Positions 54,377 to 62,193 of a stretch of DNA of 64,000 nt are shown here, one piece after another. The DNA lies in contig NZ_CP043476.1 in NCBI RefSeq assembly GCF_009769165.1, positions 310,001-374,000 of the forward strand, given 5' to 3'. Both the position numbers and the translations under genes were made by a program. The DNA comes from Xanthomonas hyacinthi. GTDB lineage: Bacteria; Pseudomonadota; Gammaproteobacteria; Xanthomonadales; Xanthomonadaceae. Numbering within the stretch: the first letter of the stretch is position 1; each line of letters begins with the position of its first letter. The notes beneath the pieces were generated by a model that did no database searches, was not told where the DNA came from, and worked only from the letters and a program-made list of their open reading frames with translations.

Positions 54377-54967
54377 TCACCGTTCGGGCTTGGCAGGTCG
54401 CTTGGCGACACCGTGACTCGGCAAATTCGGCAGGATGGCGCTGGCGACGATGTGGGATAGATGATCGGCCCGCGGCGCGAACGCCGGCAGGTCCACAAGC
54501 CAACCGAGTGCCGACATCAGGCCGAACAAGTCGTCCCCATTCATGTCGGTGCGCGCCTGCCCGCCGGCCTGTGCGCGCAGCAGCAGGCGTGCGCTCGCTG
54601 AGTGCACCGCTGCACACGCGGCATAAAGAGCGGACTCCGGGTTCGCGTGGGCGGCTGCCATCATGGCGACAACGCCTCGATAGCTCTGCGCGAAGGCCAT
54701 CCATTCGCGGAACCATGAAACGAGCGCCTCACCGGGGGCGTCCGACTTTTCGAGTCCACCTGCCGTCTGTACCAATGCGTCCAGGTGTGTGCACAGCAGC
54801 GCTTCGAACAAGGCTTCCCGCGTCGGAAAATGACGAAGCAGCGTGGCCAATCCGACCTCAGCCCGGCGTGCGATATCGCGCATGGACGCGTTGACACCGT
54901 GCTCGGCGACGACCTCTCGCGCGACCGCAAGGAGATGGGTTCGATTCTTCTGGGCGTCGGCTCGCAT
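54377..54967 (-). CDS. TetR-family regulator
   Basis: A 196-residue TetR regulator. The HTH is TRREVVAEHGVNASMRDIAR-like: AREVVAEHGVNASMRDIARR, then AEVGLATLLRHFPTREALF. It is divergent from SDR copy B, with a 154-base gap that contains two palindromes and a related half-site, so it very likely represses that operon and itself. Confidence 0.92.
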   Translation of the reverse strand: MRADAQKNRTHLLAVAREVVAEHGVNASMRDIARRAEVGLATLLRHFPTREALFEALLCTHLDALVQTAGGLEKSDAPGEALVSWFREWMAFAQSYRGVVAMMAAAHANPESALYAACAAVHSASARLLLRAQAGGQARTDMNGDDLFGLMSALGWLVDLPAFAPRADHLSHIVASAILPNLPSHGVAKRPAKPER

Positions 54968-54981
54968 AGGTCCCTTGACAA

Positions 54982-55052
54982 ACGGATCACTGATCCGTAT
55001 ATTTGGATCACTGGTTCGGATGCTGTGAATTTTGATCTGGATCGGCGATCCA
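54982..55052. promoter_or_regulatory. Operator cluster for the TetR regulator
   Basis: ACGGATCACTGATCCGT (54982-54998) is a perfect palindrome around a central C. TGGATCGGCGATCCA (55038-55052) is another with the GGATC / GATCC arms. Between them TTGGATCACTGGTTCGGAT is a degenerate third copy. All share GGATC half-sites and lie between the divergent TetR and SDR genes. Confidence 0.78.
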
Positions 55053-55121
55053 AATGGTACAGCGCCTTTGAACCAATCGGAACAGCCGCGCTGCGTCACA
55101 CCACAAACGAAAGGAAAGATT

Positions 55122-55874
55122 GTGAAGAAACTAGAAGGTAAGGTTGCAGTCATCACGGGCGGGAGCAGCGGGATTGGCTTGGCCACAGCCAAGCGCTTCG
55201 TGGAAGAAGGTGCGCACGTCGTGATCACTGGGCGACGAGAGAAAGAGCTGGTGGAGGCTGCCGCCTCCATCGAGAGAAACGTGACGACGGTCGTGGGCGA
55301 CGTGTCGCGTCTGGAAGATCTGGACCGGCTCTATGCCGTCGTGAAAGAAAAACACGGTCACATCGACATCCTCTTCGCGAATGCGGGCGCGGGGACAATC
55401 GCGCCGCTCGCGGTAGCTACCGAGGCGCATTTTGACCAGACCTTTGACGTGAACGTGAAGGGGCTGTTCTTTACGGTGCAGAAGGCGCTTCCCTTCGTCA
55501 AAGACGGCGGTTCGATAATCCTGAACTCGTCGGTCTCAAACGTGCTCGGGCTTCCAGGATTTACTGCTTACGCTGCGAGCAAGGCGGCTGTGCGCAACTT
55601 CTCACGCGGTTGGACTTTGGAATTGAAGGACCGCCACATCCGCGTGAATTGTGTGAGCCCCGGAGCCATCGATACCCCGGCCTTGGCGACGACGACAGGC
55701 CTTACCGCTGAGCAGGCTGAGCAGGCGGTCGCACAGTTCACCACGCAGATCCCGATGGGTCGTAGAGGCCTCCCCGAGGAAATCGCGGCTGCAGTTGCGT
55801 TCCTCGCCTCTGATGAGAGTTCTTACATCACCGGTGTGGATCTCGCCGTCGATGGAGGCATGGCGCAGGTCTAG
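55122..55874 (+). CDS. Short-chain dehydrogenase/reductase, copy B
   Basis: A 250-residue classical SDR: TGGSSGIGLATAKRF, FANAGAGT and catalytic YAASKAA. The C-terminus is TGVDLAVDGGMAQV. It starts at GTG with AAGGAAAG in front. The region upstream of the GTG contains operator palindromes, which argues against a longer N-terminus. It is paralogous to copy A at 52888-53622 and controlled by the divergent TetR. Confidence 0.93.
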   Translation: MKKLEGKVAVITGGSSGIGLATAKRFVEEGAHVVITGRREKELVEAAASIERNVTTVVGDVSRLEDLDRLYAVVKEKHGHIDILFANAGAGTIAPLAVATEAHFDQTFDVNVKGLFFTVQKALPFVKDGGSIILNSSVSNVLGLPGFTAYAASKAAVRNFSRGWTLELKDRHIRVNCVSPGAIDTPALATTTGLTAEQAEQAVAQFTTQIPMGRRGLPEEIAAAVAFLASDESSYITGVDLAVDGGMAQV

Positions 55875-55964
55875 CACGAGAGTGCAGATCAACGGTGGAC
55901 CCGCCGTGGACCGCCCCCTCGCACGCCGCGCGCTCTTCGAATGCCAACCGTAAAGGAGATTCCG

Positions 55965-56597
55965 ATGTACGACCAAGCCAAGCTATCCGAGTTGATCCGG
56001 TTCGCACGAGTTGATGCGGGCTCCACCGTCATCGACGTTTACCCGGGCGATGGCGACTGGACCCGTCTCTTCTCCGACATCGTGGGACCCGCAGGACGGG
56101 TCTTCAGCTTCGTGCCGGCCGAAGTCGCCCACTTCAAGAACGATCCGGTCGGCCGGATGCGAACGCTTGCGACGGAGCCTGGCCGAGAGAACGTGGAAGC
56201 CGTTTCGGCGGACCTCGTGGCGATGCCGGAGGTCACGCAACAAGCGGATGTTCTTTGGATGCATCTGTTCTATCACGATCTCCACACCGCGCTGATGCAG
56301 GCCAAGGGCGCGACGGCGGCCCACTTCAATCGAGCCGTTTACGAGCGGCTGAAGCCCGGTGGGTGCTACGTCATCGTGGACCACGCCGCCGCCGCCGGGC
56401 TGGGCACGAGCGACGCCCAGCCGCTGCATCGGATCGAGCCTGCGGCCGTTCGTGAGGAGGTGGAGGCGGCCGGCTTCGTACTGGACGCGGAAAGCACGTT
56501 GCTCGCGAAAAGTGACGACCAGCACTCGATCAAGGTGTTCGATCCCTCGATCAAGGGCGAGACGGATCGCTTCGCCTATCGGTTCGTGAAGCGCTAA
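55965..56597 (+). CDS. SAM-dependent methyltransferase-like protein
   Basis: A 210-residue protein with a class I methyltransferase-like core: VIDVYPGDGDWTRLFSDIVG as motif I, then VLWMHLFYHDLH and LKPGGCYVIVDHAA as motifs IV-V. It resembles the group of predicted methyltransferases that often accompany oxidative-stress genes. An AAGGAG site 6 bases before the ATG is strong. It follows SDR copy B by 90 bases. Confidence 0.85.
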   Translation: MYDQAKLSELIRFARVDAGSTVIDVYPGDGDWTRLFSDIVGPAGRVFSFVPAEVAHFKNDPVGRMRTLATEPGRENVEAVSADLVAMPEVTQQADVLWMHLFYHDLHTALMQAKGATAAHFNRAVYERLKPGGCYVIVDHAAAAGLGTSDAQPLHRIEPAAVREEVEAAGFVLDAESTLLAKSDDQHSIKVFDPSIKGETDRFAYRFVKR

Positions 56598-56604
56598 CAG
56601 GTAA

Positions 56605-56629
56605 CCGCGGCACTCTGAGTGTGCCGTGG
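56605..56629. terminator. Hairpin between convergent genes
   Basis: CCGCGGCAC and GTGCCGTGG pair across a 7-base loop directly after the methyltransferase stop. There is no clear T-run; it probably serves as a terminator hairpin between convergent genes. Confidence 0.55.
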
Positions 56630-56666
56630 AGCTACGCAAACTCAGGTACCGCCGCCCATCGCGCGG

Positions 56667-57260
56667 TCAGGCTTCAAGGGCCTTTGCCGCCATCGTTGCC
56701 TTGGCCCACCAGACCAGTTCATCGAACGACGTTTTCATCGAGGGCAGCAGGTTCGCCTCGATCTCTTCGATCGGCTTCTTCCCGAACATCGGGTGCACCG
56801 CCATGAAATCTCCGCCACCGATGTGCACAGCTGCGTGGGTCGAGACCATCTGCAGCTCAACAGCGATTGATCGCAGATGCTCGACGGCGCGAACGGCGCC
56901 GGTGCCGCCGTAGCCGATCGCGGTAAAGGGCTTGCGAACCCATTCCTTGTAGGCCTGGTCGAGCGCGTTCTTGAGAACGCCCGTGATCGAGTGGTTGTAC
57001 TCGGCAACCACGAAGATGTAGCCGTCGAATCGCCCGACGGTCTGCTGCCAGCGGATCGCCTCGGGGTTCTTGCTCGGCATCCACAGGTTCGACGCCATCT
57101 CGTCGAAAAATGGCAACGGGTGATCGCGGAGGTCCACCAAGTCGACCTCCATGTCATCACGCGCCTTGGCCTGCTTGAGGATCCATTGAGCGGGGACGTC
57201 GGCGAATCGGGTCGGACGCGTCGAGCCGATGACGACGGCAATCTTGGGCTTCAAATTCAT
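56667..57260 (-). CDS. NADPH-dependent FMN reductase
   Basis: A 197-residue flavodoxin-like reductase: VVIGSTRPTRFADVPAQWIL as FMN-phosphate loop and YNHSITGVLKNALDQAY as flavin-binding segment. Members reduce quinones, azo compounds or chromate. It is divergent from an HxlR gene only 53 bases away. This fits a quinone or electrophile response unit like the YodB-AzoR pair. Confidence 0.93.
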   Translation of the reverse strand: MNLKPKIAVVIGSTRPTRFADVPAQWILKQAKARDDMEVDLVDLRDHPLPFFDEMASNLWMPSKNPEAIRWQQTVGRFDGYIFVVAEYNHSITGVLKNALDQAYKEWVRKPFTAIGYGGTGAVRAVEHLRSIAVELQMVSTHAAVHIGGGDFMAVHPMFGKKPIEEIEANLLPSMKTSFDELVWWAKATMAAKALEA

Positions 57261-57303
57261 GGTGTCCTTCTATATGCTGGTTTCTGAAAGTTACCAGATT
57301 ACA

Positions 57304-57311
57304 GTACGTAC
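57304..57311. promoter_or_regulatory. Small palindrome in the FMN reductase-HxlR gap
   Basis: GTACGTAC sits 2 bases upstream of the HxlR start codon inside the 53-base divergent gap. Given the shortness of the gap, one bound dimer would block both promoters. The palindrome is short, so this is a suggestion only. Confidence 0.35.
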
Positions 57312-57313
57312 CT

Positions 57314-57712
57314 ATGAGCAACCAAGGAGGCACCGTCGAGAAACCTGGTTGCCACGGAGATACCGCGGCCTGCGAACACATCAGCCGCATGCTGGCGCGC
57401 ATCAGCGACAAATGGACCCTGCTGGTGGTGAGGGTGCTGGGCCAGGGACCCCTGCGCTTCAACGCGTTGCGCCGCGAAGTCGGCGAAATCAGCCAGAAGG
57501 TGCTCGCATCGACGTTGCGGGATCTCGAGGAGAACGGCTTTGTCTCGCGGACCGTCACCCCCGTCACGCCGCCTCAGGTCGAGTACGCGCTGACCGATCT
57601 GGGCCGCGACCTGCTCTGCCCCGTCCGCGCGCTCGCCGAGTGGGTTGTTGCAAACTCGGTGCGCATTGAAGCCTCACGCACTGCCTATGCAGCGCGCCAC
57701 TCACGCGACTGA
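57314..57712 (+). CDS. HxlR-family regulator
   Basis: A 132-residue winged-helix protein with the HxlR pattern: ACEHISRMLARISDKWTLLV, then LRREVGEISQKVLASTLRDL and a C-terminal VEYALTDLGRDLL wing. Cysteines at CHGDTAAC near the N-terminus could be redox-sensing. It is the likely regulator of the divergent FMN reductase. Confidence 0.92.
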   Translation: MSNQGGTVEKPGCHGDTAACEHISRMLARISDKWTLLVVRVLGQGPLRFNALRREVGEISQKVLASTLRDLEENGFVSRTVTPVTPPQVEYALTDLGRDLLCPVRALAEWVVANSVRIEASRTAYAARHSRD

Positions 57713-57818
57713 CTGGCGCGGGATCGTGGCTTCAGAAGAGCCGACGCTATCAAGCCGGTCGAACGCAAGACGTCCGGAGTCGGCTGAAGAGAATCGACTG
57801 CGCATCACTCCTCCAACT

Positions 57819-57851
57819 AAAAAGCCGCTCCCGCAGATGCGGGAACGGCTT
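57819..57851 (-). terminator. Intrinsic terminator of the tRNA-Leu gene
   Basis: On the minus strand AGCCGTTCCCGC and GCGGGAGCGGCT form a 12-base stem (one mismatch) with loop ATCT, followed by a run of T. It lies 7 bases beyond the CCA end of tRNA-Leu and ends its transcript. Confidence 0.9.
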
Positions 57852-57857
57852 GCGCGT

Positions 57858-58175
57858 TGGTGCCCGAGGCCGGAATCGAACCGGCATGACCGTGAGGTCG
57901 AGGGATTTTCTTACCACTTCGACTTTCGCCGCCAACGCATGCGCTGTTCGTGGTCTGGAGCACGCCTTCACCATAGCCTTGCGGCCGTAGGTGCCCGCCG
58001 TCTGCTCTCTACACCTTCCCACGAACCTTTCGATTCAGGGCTTGGCTCGGCGTTGGCTCGGACGCTTGCGTGTCCAGGGCGTTCACCGAATTTGACGGGC
58101 TTCACCTTCGGAGTTTCCTCCGGAGGGCTCAAATTGCTTCAAGTCCCTTGTGTCTACCAGTTTCACCACTCGGGC
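57858..58175 (-). tRNA. tRNA-Leu(UAA) interrupted by a group I intron
   Basis: Exon 1 (58175-58141, 35 nt) begins GCCCGAGTGGTGAAACTGG and ends ...GGGACTT, i.e. through U34. Exon 2 (57909-57858, 52 nt) begins AAAATCCCTCG, contains the T-arm GCCGGTTCGATTCCGGC and ends with an encoded CCA. Joined, they give an 87-nt leucine tRNA. The acceptor GCCCGAG/CTCGGGC is complete, the anticodon stem is AGGGA/TCCCT, the anticodon is UAA and the variable arm is long. The intron occupies 57910-58140. An intrinsic terminator follows. Confidence 0.94.
57910..58140 (-). ncRNA. Group I self-splicing intron in tRNA-Leu(UAA)
   Basis: A 231-nt intron, no ORF. It sits exactly between anticodon bases U34 and A35, the site used by the well-known cyanobacterial and plastid tRNA-Leu(UAA) group I introns. 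The internal guide segment (TTTGAGCC) can pair with exon CTT to give the usual U-G splice pair. Core segments GAGCCAAGCC and GGAAGGTGTAGAGAGCAGAC followed by GGCGGGCACC and a late GTGCTCCAGACC correspond to the P3-P8 catalytic region of the cyanobacterial intron. The last base is G. Judged by motif order only; no folding program was run. Confidence 0.9.
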
Positions 58176-58377
58176 TGGCTTGACTCGTTACCGCATCCAT
58201 TTTCGCCCGACTACCGCCGGGCTTGCTCTAACTGTACCGCTCGCTCGGCTCCTAGCTGGCTCCTAGCCTTCCAAGAGACCAACTTAGGCTGCATGCCCGA
58301 AGGCTTGGAAACCCGCGCCATTACTAGCTTTACGGGCCACTCCCTTGCGAAGAAAAAGGCTTGACAAAGGAGGTTGT
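58176..58377 (-). other. Structured insert after a tRNA-Leu half, possibly a degenerate intron
   Basis: About 200 bases between the orphan tRNA-Leu 5' half and the intact split tRNA-Leu. On the minus strand it contains repeated GCTAGGAGCC units, paired segments GCCTTC/GAAGGC interleaved with CCAAG/CTTGG (a pseudoknot-like order) and a GCCCG...CGGGC hairpin. It then reads ...GGGCG followed by AAAATGGATGCGGTAACGAG, which resembles a damaged tRNA 3' half. It may be a second, decayed group I intron (about 58204-58377), but the core motifs are not clear. Confidence 0.4.
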
Positions 58378-58412
58378 AAGTCCGATGCGTCTACCAGTTT
58401 CGCCATCCGGGC
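58378..58412 (-). pseudogene. Orphan 5' half of a second tRNA-Leu
   Basis: GCCCGGATGGCGAAACTGGT and the following AGACGCATCGGACTT make a perfect tRNA-Leu 5' half (acceptor strand, D-arm, 5' anticodon stem). It is 35 nt long, just like exon 1 of the intact gene, and stops at the same base (U34). It differs from that exon at several stem positions, so it is not a recent duplicate. No matching intact 3' half lies downstream. Confidence 0.75.
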
Positions 58413-58577
58413 CTGGTGCCGCTAGCGTGCCTGATTGCACGCCGATTGTGAACCGCAGCGCAGGCGAGGCGGCCTTTCGGTACAGCCCGCATCGGCCGAA
58501 AGAACCCCGGTGCCGCCGCCACGACGGTACCGGGGATGCCATTCGGCAAGGATGAACCCGGTGAACCCGCGCGGCGC

Positions 58578-59996
58578 TCAGATCGCCCGCGAATAGCGTG
58601 CAGGCTGCGCCGGCTGGCGCAGGTAGCGGTCGAAGCACATCGCGATCAGGCGCAGCAGCGGGCGCCCGCGCGCGGTGGCCTGGATCGCGCCGTCGCGGTA
58701 GTCGGCCAGGCCGTCGGCGCACAGCGGCGCCAGCGCCTGCAGTTCGTCGTGGAAATAGCTGGCGAAGTCGATGCCGTGGCGCTGCGCCAGCGCGGCGACG
58801 TCGGCGCGGCCCTGGCACATCAGCTGCTGGATCAGCCCCGCGCGCAGCGCATCGTCGGCGCTGAGCTGCAGGCCGCGCAGCACCGGGCTGTCGCCGGCGT
58901 CCACCGCCGCCTCCCAGGCCGGCAGTTCGCGCTGGTTCTGGCTGTAGCTGGCGCCGATGCGGCTGATCGCGCTGACCCCCAGGCCGAGCAGGTCGGTGTC
59001 GGCATGCGTGGTGTAGCCCATGAAATTGCGGTGCAGCCCGCCCTGGCGCTGCGCGCGCGCCAGGTCTTCGTGCGGCAGCGCGAAATGGTCCATGCCGATG
59101 TACTGGTAGCCGGCCGCCGACAGCGTGCGCACCGCCAAACCGAGCAACGCGAGCTTGTGCTCGGCGTCCGGCAACTCCGCGTCGGCGATGCGCCGCTGCG
59201 CCTTGAACAGCTGCGGCATGTGCGCATAGCCGTAGACCGCCAGGCGGTCCGGGCGCGCCGCGATCACCGTGTCCAGGGTGCGCTCGAAGCCGGCCAGGGT
59301 CTGCCGCGGCAGACCGTAGATCAGGTCCACGTTGACCGAACGCATGCCGTGCACGCGGCAGGCGCGCAGGATGTCCAGCGTCTCCGCCACGCCCTGGCGG
59401 CGATTGATCGCCTGCTGCACCAGCGGGTCGAAATCCTGGATGCCCAGGCTGGCGCGGTTGAACCCCAGCGCGGCCAGCGCGGCGATGTCCTGCGGGGTCA
59501 CCGTGCGCGGATCCAGTTCGATGGAGATATCGCGATCCGGCGCGTCGCTGACGCGGAACAGCCCGCGCAGGCCCTGCAGCAGTTCGCCGAGCAGTTCCGG
59601 CGCCAGGAAATTCGGCGTGCCGCCGCCCAGGTGCAGCTGCACCACCTCGCGCTCGGCGTCCAGGCATGCGGCCATCATCGCCGCCTCGCGCAACACGCGC
59701 TGCACATAGGCGCGGCCCTTGCCGACGTCGCGGGTGATCACCCGGTTGCAGCCGCAGTAGAAGCACGGGTTGCGGCAGAACGGCACGTGCACGTACAGCG
59801 ACAGCGGCCGCGCCGGATCGCTGGCCTGCACCGCCGCGAACAGCTGCGCCGGACCGAAGCCGGCCTGGAAGTGCGGCGCGGTCGGATACGAGGTATAGCG
59901 CGGGCCGGGACGGTCGTAGCGGCGCAGCAGCTCGGCGTCGAAGGTCCAGGCGGCGGCGGGATCGGGCGCGGTGAGGATGTCCATGGCGGCCAGCAT
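58578..59996 (-). CDS. hemN: Oxygen-independent coproporphyrinogen III dehydrogenase
   Basis: A radical-SAM enzyme of about 470 residues that makes protoporphyrinogen IX precursors when oxygen is scarce. The SAM cluster motif is CRNPCFYCGC (CxxxCxxCxC) preceded by YVHVPFC. The HemN-typical GPRYTSYPTAP lies near the N-terminus, and GGGTPNFL is also present. An in-frame ATG four codons downstream is an equally good start. An FNR/ANR box lies 24 bases upstream, fitting low-oxygen induction. Confidence 0.95.
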   Translation of the reverse strand: MLAAMDILTAPDPAAAWTFDAELLRRYDRPGPRYTSYPTAPHFQAGFGPAQLFAAVQASDPARPLSLYVHVPFCRNPCFYCGCNRVITRDVGKGRAYVQRVLREAAMMAACLDAEREVVQLHLGGGTPNFLAPELLGELLQGLRGLFRVSDAPDRDISIELDPRTVTPQDIAALAALGFNRASLGIQDFDPLVQQAINRRQGVAETLDILRACRVHGMRSVNVDLIYGLPRQTLAGFERTLDTVIAARPDRLAVYGYAHMPQLFKAQRRIADAELPDAEHKLALLGLAVRTLSAAGYQYIGMDHFALPHEDLARAQRQGGLHRNFMGYTTHADTDLLGLGVSAISRIGASYSQNQRELPAWEAAVDAGDSPVLRGLQLSADDALRAGLIQQLMCQGRADVAALAQRHGIDFASYFHDELQALAPLCADGLADYRDGAIQATARGRPLLRLIAMCFDRYLRQPAQPARYSRAI

Positions 59997-60019
59997 GCGC
60001 GGCCCGGCGGCAGGCCGCC

Positions 60020-60033
60020 TTGACCTGGATCAA
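60020..60033. promoter_or_regulatory. FNR/ANR-type box upstream of hemN
   Basis: TTGACCTGGATCAA matches the Crp/Fnr-family anaerobox TTGAT-N4-ATCAA with one substitution. It lies 24 bases from the hemN start, suited to activation at low oxygen. Confidence 0.75.
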
Positions 60034-60200
60034 TCGGCAGGCGGCAACGGCGTCCGGCTCGAACGGCCGCCAGCGCATCTGCGCCCACTTCGTCCTCGCG
60101 ACACAGGTCCGGCCCGGGCAACGGCAACGCGGCGATGTCGTCAGGCATGGCGGTGTTCCTGCTCGATGGCGGCAGTATCCGCACCCGCACCGGCCCGGCC

Positions 60201-60214
60201 TTGATCAGGATCAA
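60201..60214. promoter_or_regulatory. Perfect FNR/ANR box
   Basis: TTGATCAGGATCAA is an exact match to the FNR consensus. It lies 163 bases before the small membrane protein gene that precedes ccoG, and 205 bases from the hemN start. With the first box it makes this a shared low-oxygen control region. The 380 bases between hemN and that gene hold no convincing coding sequence. Confidence 0.8.
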
Positions 60215-60376
60215 TGTCGCCACGCGCCACGCTGCCTAGTCTGCGTCGGCGGCATGCGCCTGCGCCGCCGCCGACGGGGACCGGCGGCGCAGCCGCATCC
60301 AGGTACCGCCAGCGCGTGCGCGGCACCACCCCGGCGCATGCCGCACCTACCCCCTCTGCGATGGAGTCCGCCCGTC

Positions 60377-60694
60377 ATGACCCCCAGCGACGATCCCCTG
60401 CTCGATCCGCTCGATCCGACCGCGCCGCGGCCGCTGGTGCAGCGGTTGGGGGTGATCCTGTGGCCCAGCTTCCTGGTCGCCGGCGCGATGAGCGTGCTGT
60501 TCTTCGCCCTGGTCGATCCGCTGGCGCTGCGCGACATCAGCTTTCCCGGCCGCCCGCTGAGCCGCGAACTCGGCTACACGCTGGGCTTCTTCATGTTCTG
60601 GCTGGCGACGCTGGCGTCCAGCGTACTGACCGGCTTCCTGCTGCGGCCGACGCCGCATGCCGCCGTTGCCGACGGCGATGCGCCGTTGCCATGA
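60377..60694 (+). CDS. Small two-helix membrane protein upstream of ccoG
   Basis: A 105-residue protein with two transmembrane segments (about 24-45 and 65-88). I do not recognise a named family. A GGAG site precedes the ATG. It overlaps the ccoG-like gene by 4 bases, so a role in cytochrome oxidase maturation or its neighbourhood is plausible. Confidence 0.75.
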   Translation: MTPSDDPLLDPLDPTAPRPLVQRLGVILWPSFLVAGAMSVLFFALVDPLALRDISFPGRPLSRELGYTLGFFMFWLATLASSVLTGFLLRPTPHAAVADGDAPLP

Positions 60695-61836
60695 GCCGCG
60701 CGCCCATGCCCCGCGCCATTCCGTTGTGCGCGCTCAGCGCCGGTGCCGCAGACGCCGTCCACGCCGCCACCACCGCGCCGCGCAGCCGCTACGCGCGCCT
60801 GCGCCGCGGCGCCCTGTGGCTGCTGTTCGCCGCGTTCTACCTGCTGCCGTGGCTGCGCTGGGATGGCCGCCAGGCGCTGCGCTTCGATCTTCCCGCGCGG
60901 CGCCTGGACCTGTTCGGCTGGACCCTGTGGCCGCACGACCTCGGCTGGCTGCTGCTGGCGCTGTTCGCCGCGGCCGCCGCATTGGCAGTGACGACCACGC
61001 TGGGCGGACGCGTGTGGTGCGGTTTCGGCTGCCCGCAGTCGGTGTGGAGCCATGCCTTCGCCTGGCTGGAACGCCGCTTCGCGGCCTGGCCGGCGGCCGC
61101 GCGCCACGTGGTCTGGGCGACGCTGGCGCTGTGGACCGGGATCGGCTTCGTCGGCTACTTCGCGCCGATCGCCGACCTGGTCGCGCGGCTGCACCCGTTC
61201 GCCTGGAGCGGCTGGGAAACCTTCTGGGTGCTGTTCTACGCCCTGGCCACCTGGGGCAATGCCGGCTTCCTGCGCAGCCAGGTGTGCCGCTACCTGTGTC
61301 CCTACGCGCGGCTGCAGCCGCTGCTGTGCGACCGCGACACGCCGCTGATCGGCTACGACGCGATGCGCGGCGAGCCGCGCGGCGCGCGCGCCTGCGGCCA
61401 GGGCAGCATCGCCCAGCGCGGGCGGCGCCTGCTCGACGCCGGCACCGCCCGCGACTATACGCTGCGCGCCAGCATCGCCCGGCTCGCCGGCCAGGGCGGC
61501 GACCGCGGCAACGCGCTGGCCGCCTACGCCGGCACCCTGCCCAAGTTCACCGACGCGCAACTCGGCGACTGCGTGGACTGCAGCGCCTGCGTGGACGCCT
61601 GCCCGGCGCGGATCGACCTGCGCAACGGCCCGCACTACGCCTGCACCGCGTGCGGCACCTGCGTGGATGCCTGCGACCGCAGCATGGACCGCCACGGCTT
61701 CGCCCACGGCCTGTTGCGCTGGGCCGGCGCCAACGCGATCGACCGCCAGCCGCGGCGCCGGCTGCGGCCGCGGCTGCTGGCCGGCACCGCACTGCTGCTG
61801 GCGGCGCTGCTGGCGGCGTTGCTCGCGGCCGGCTGA
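60691..61836 (+). CDS. CcoG/RdxA/FixG-like iron-sulfur membrane protein
   Basis: A 381-residue polyferredoxin-type membrane protein. It has several transmembrane helices, the CGFGCPQSVW and CRYLCPYARLQ cysteine motifs of the CcoG family, and a C-terminal 2[4Fe-4S] domain (CVDCSACVDACP and CTACGTCVDACD). CcoG reduces copper for assembly of cbb3-type oxidase. It is shorter than classical CcoG (about 470) because the C-terminal periplasmic Ig-like domain is missing. Context (FNR box, hemN) supports a microaerobic role. Confidence 0.88.
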   Translation: MSRAPMPRAIPLCALSAGAADAVHAATTAPRSRYARLRRGALWLLFAAFYLLPWLRWDGRQALRFDLPARRLDLFGWTLWPHDLGWLLLALFAAAAALAVTTTLGGRVWCGFGCPQSVWSHAFAWLERRFAAWPAAARHVVWATLALWTGIGFVGYFAPIADLVARLHPFAWSGWETFWVLFYALATWGNAGFLRSQVCRYLCPYARLQPLLCDRDTPLIGYDAMRGEPRGARACGQGSIAQRGRRLLDAGTARDYTLRASIARLAGQGGDRGNALAAYAGTLPKFTDAQLGDCVDCSACVDACPARIDLRNGPHYACTACGTCVDACDRSMDRHGFAHGLLRWAGANAIDRQPRRRLRPRLLAGTALLLAALLAALLAAG

Positions 61837-62073
61837 GTGGCGCGCGCGCGGACCGGGCACACCGCGACGGCGAACGCCGGCAGCGCGCGCGGGCAAGAAG
61901 TCCCCGTCGAGCAAGCGCTCCCCGCACCGACAGGCAGCAGGCCGCAAGCCGCGGACGCCACGCGCCTGCCCATCGCGATCGCTATGCGCTCCCTGCCTGC
62001 GACCGGCATCGCCGATTCTTTGCCGGGAGGCTGGCGCATCGGGTATGACGGCTGTAGAATGATGGGCTCACAA

Positions 62074-62149
<76 letters not shown>

Positions 62150-62193
62150 CATTATGATCGACAGACTTCCACTGACGTCTGTAAGTCGTTGAA

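Noticed and set aside
57645..58364. 239-codon plus-strand frame across the tRNA-Leu region
   Set aside because: It is antisense to the tRNA-Leu exons and group I intron, lacks any domain and has no ribosome site. The RNA features explain the sequence.
58368..58386. AAAGGAGGTTGTAAGTCCGATG looked like a strong ribosome site and start codon on the plus strand
   Set aside because: The sequence is the complement of the orphan tRNA-Leu half and its flank. The frame that would start there has no recognisable product.
59997..60150. Minus-strand frame starting MPDDIAALPLPGPD upstream of hemN
   Set aside because: It would overlap the hemN start and run through the FNR box. After ~55 codons the product becomes a hemN shadow, with no family resemblance. 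The region is better explained as a control region.
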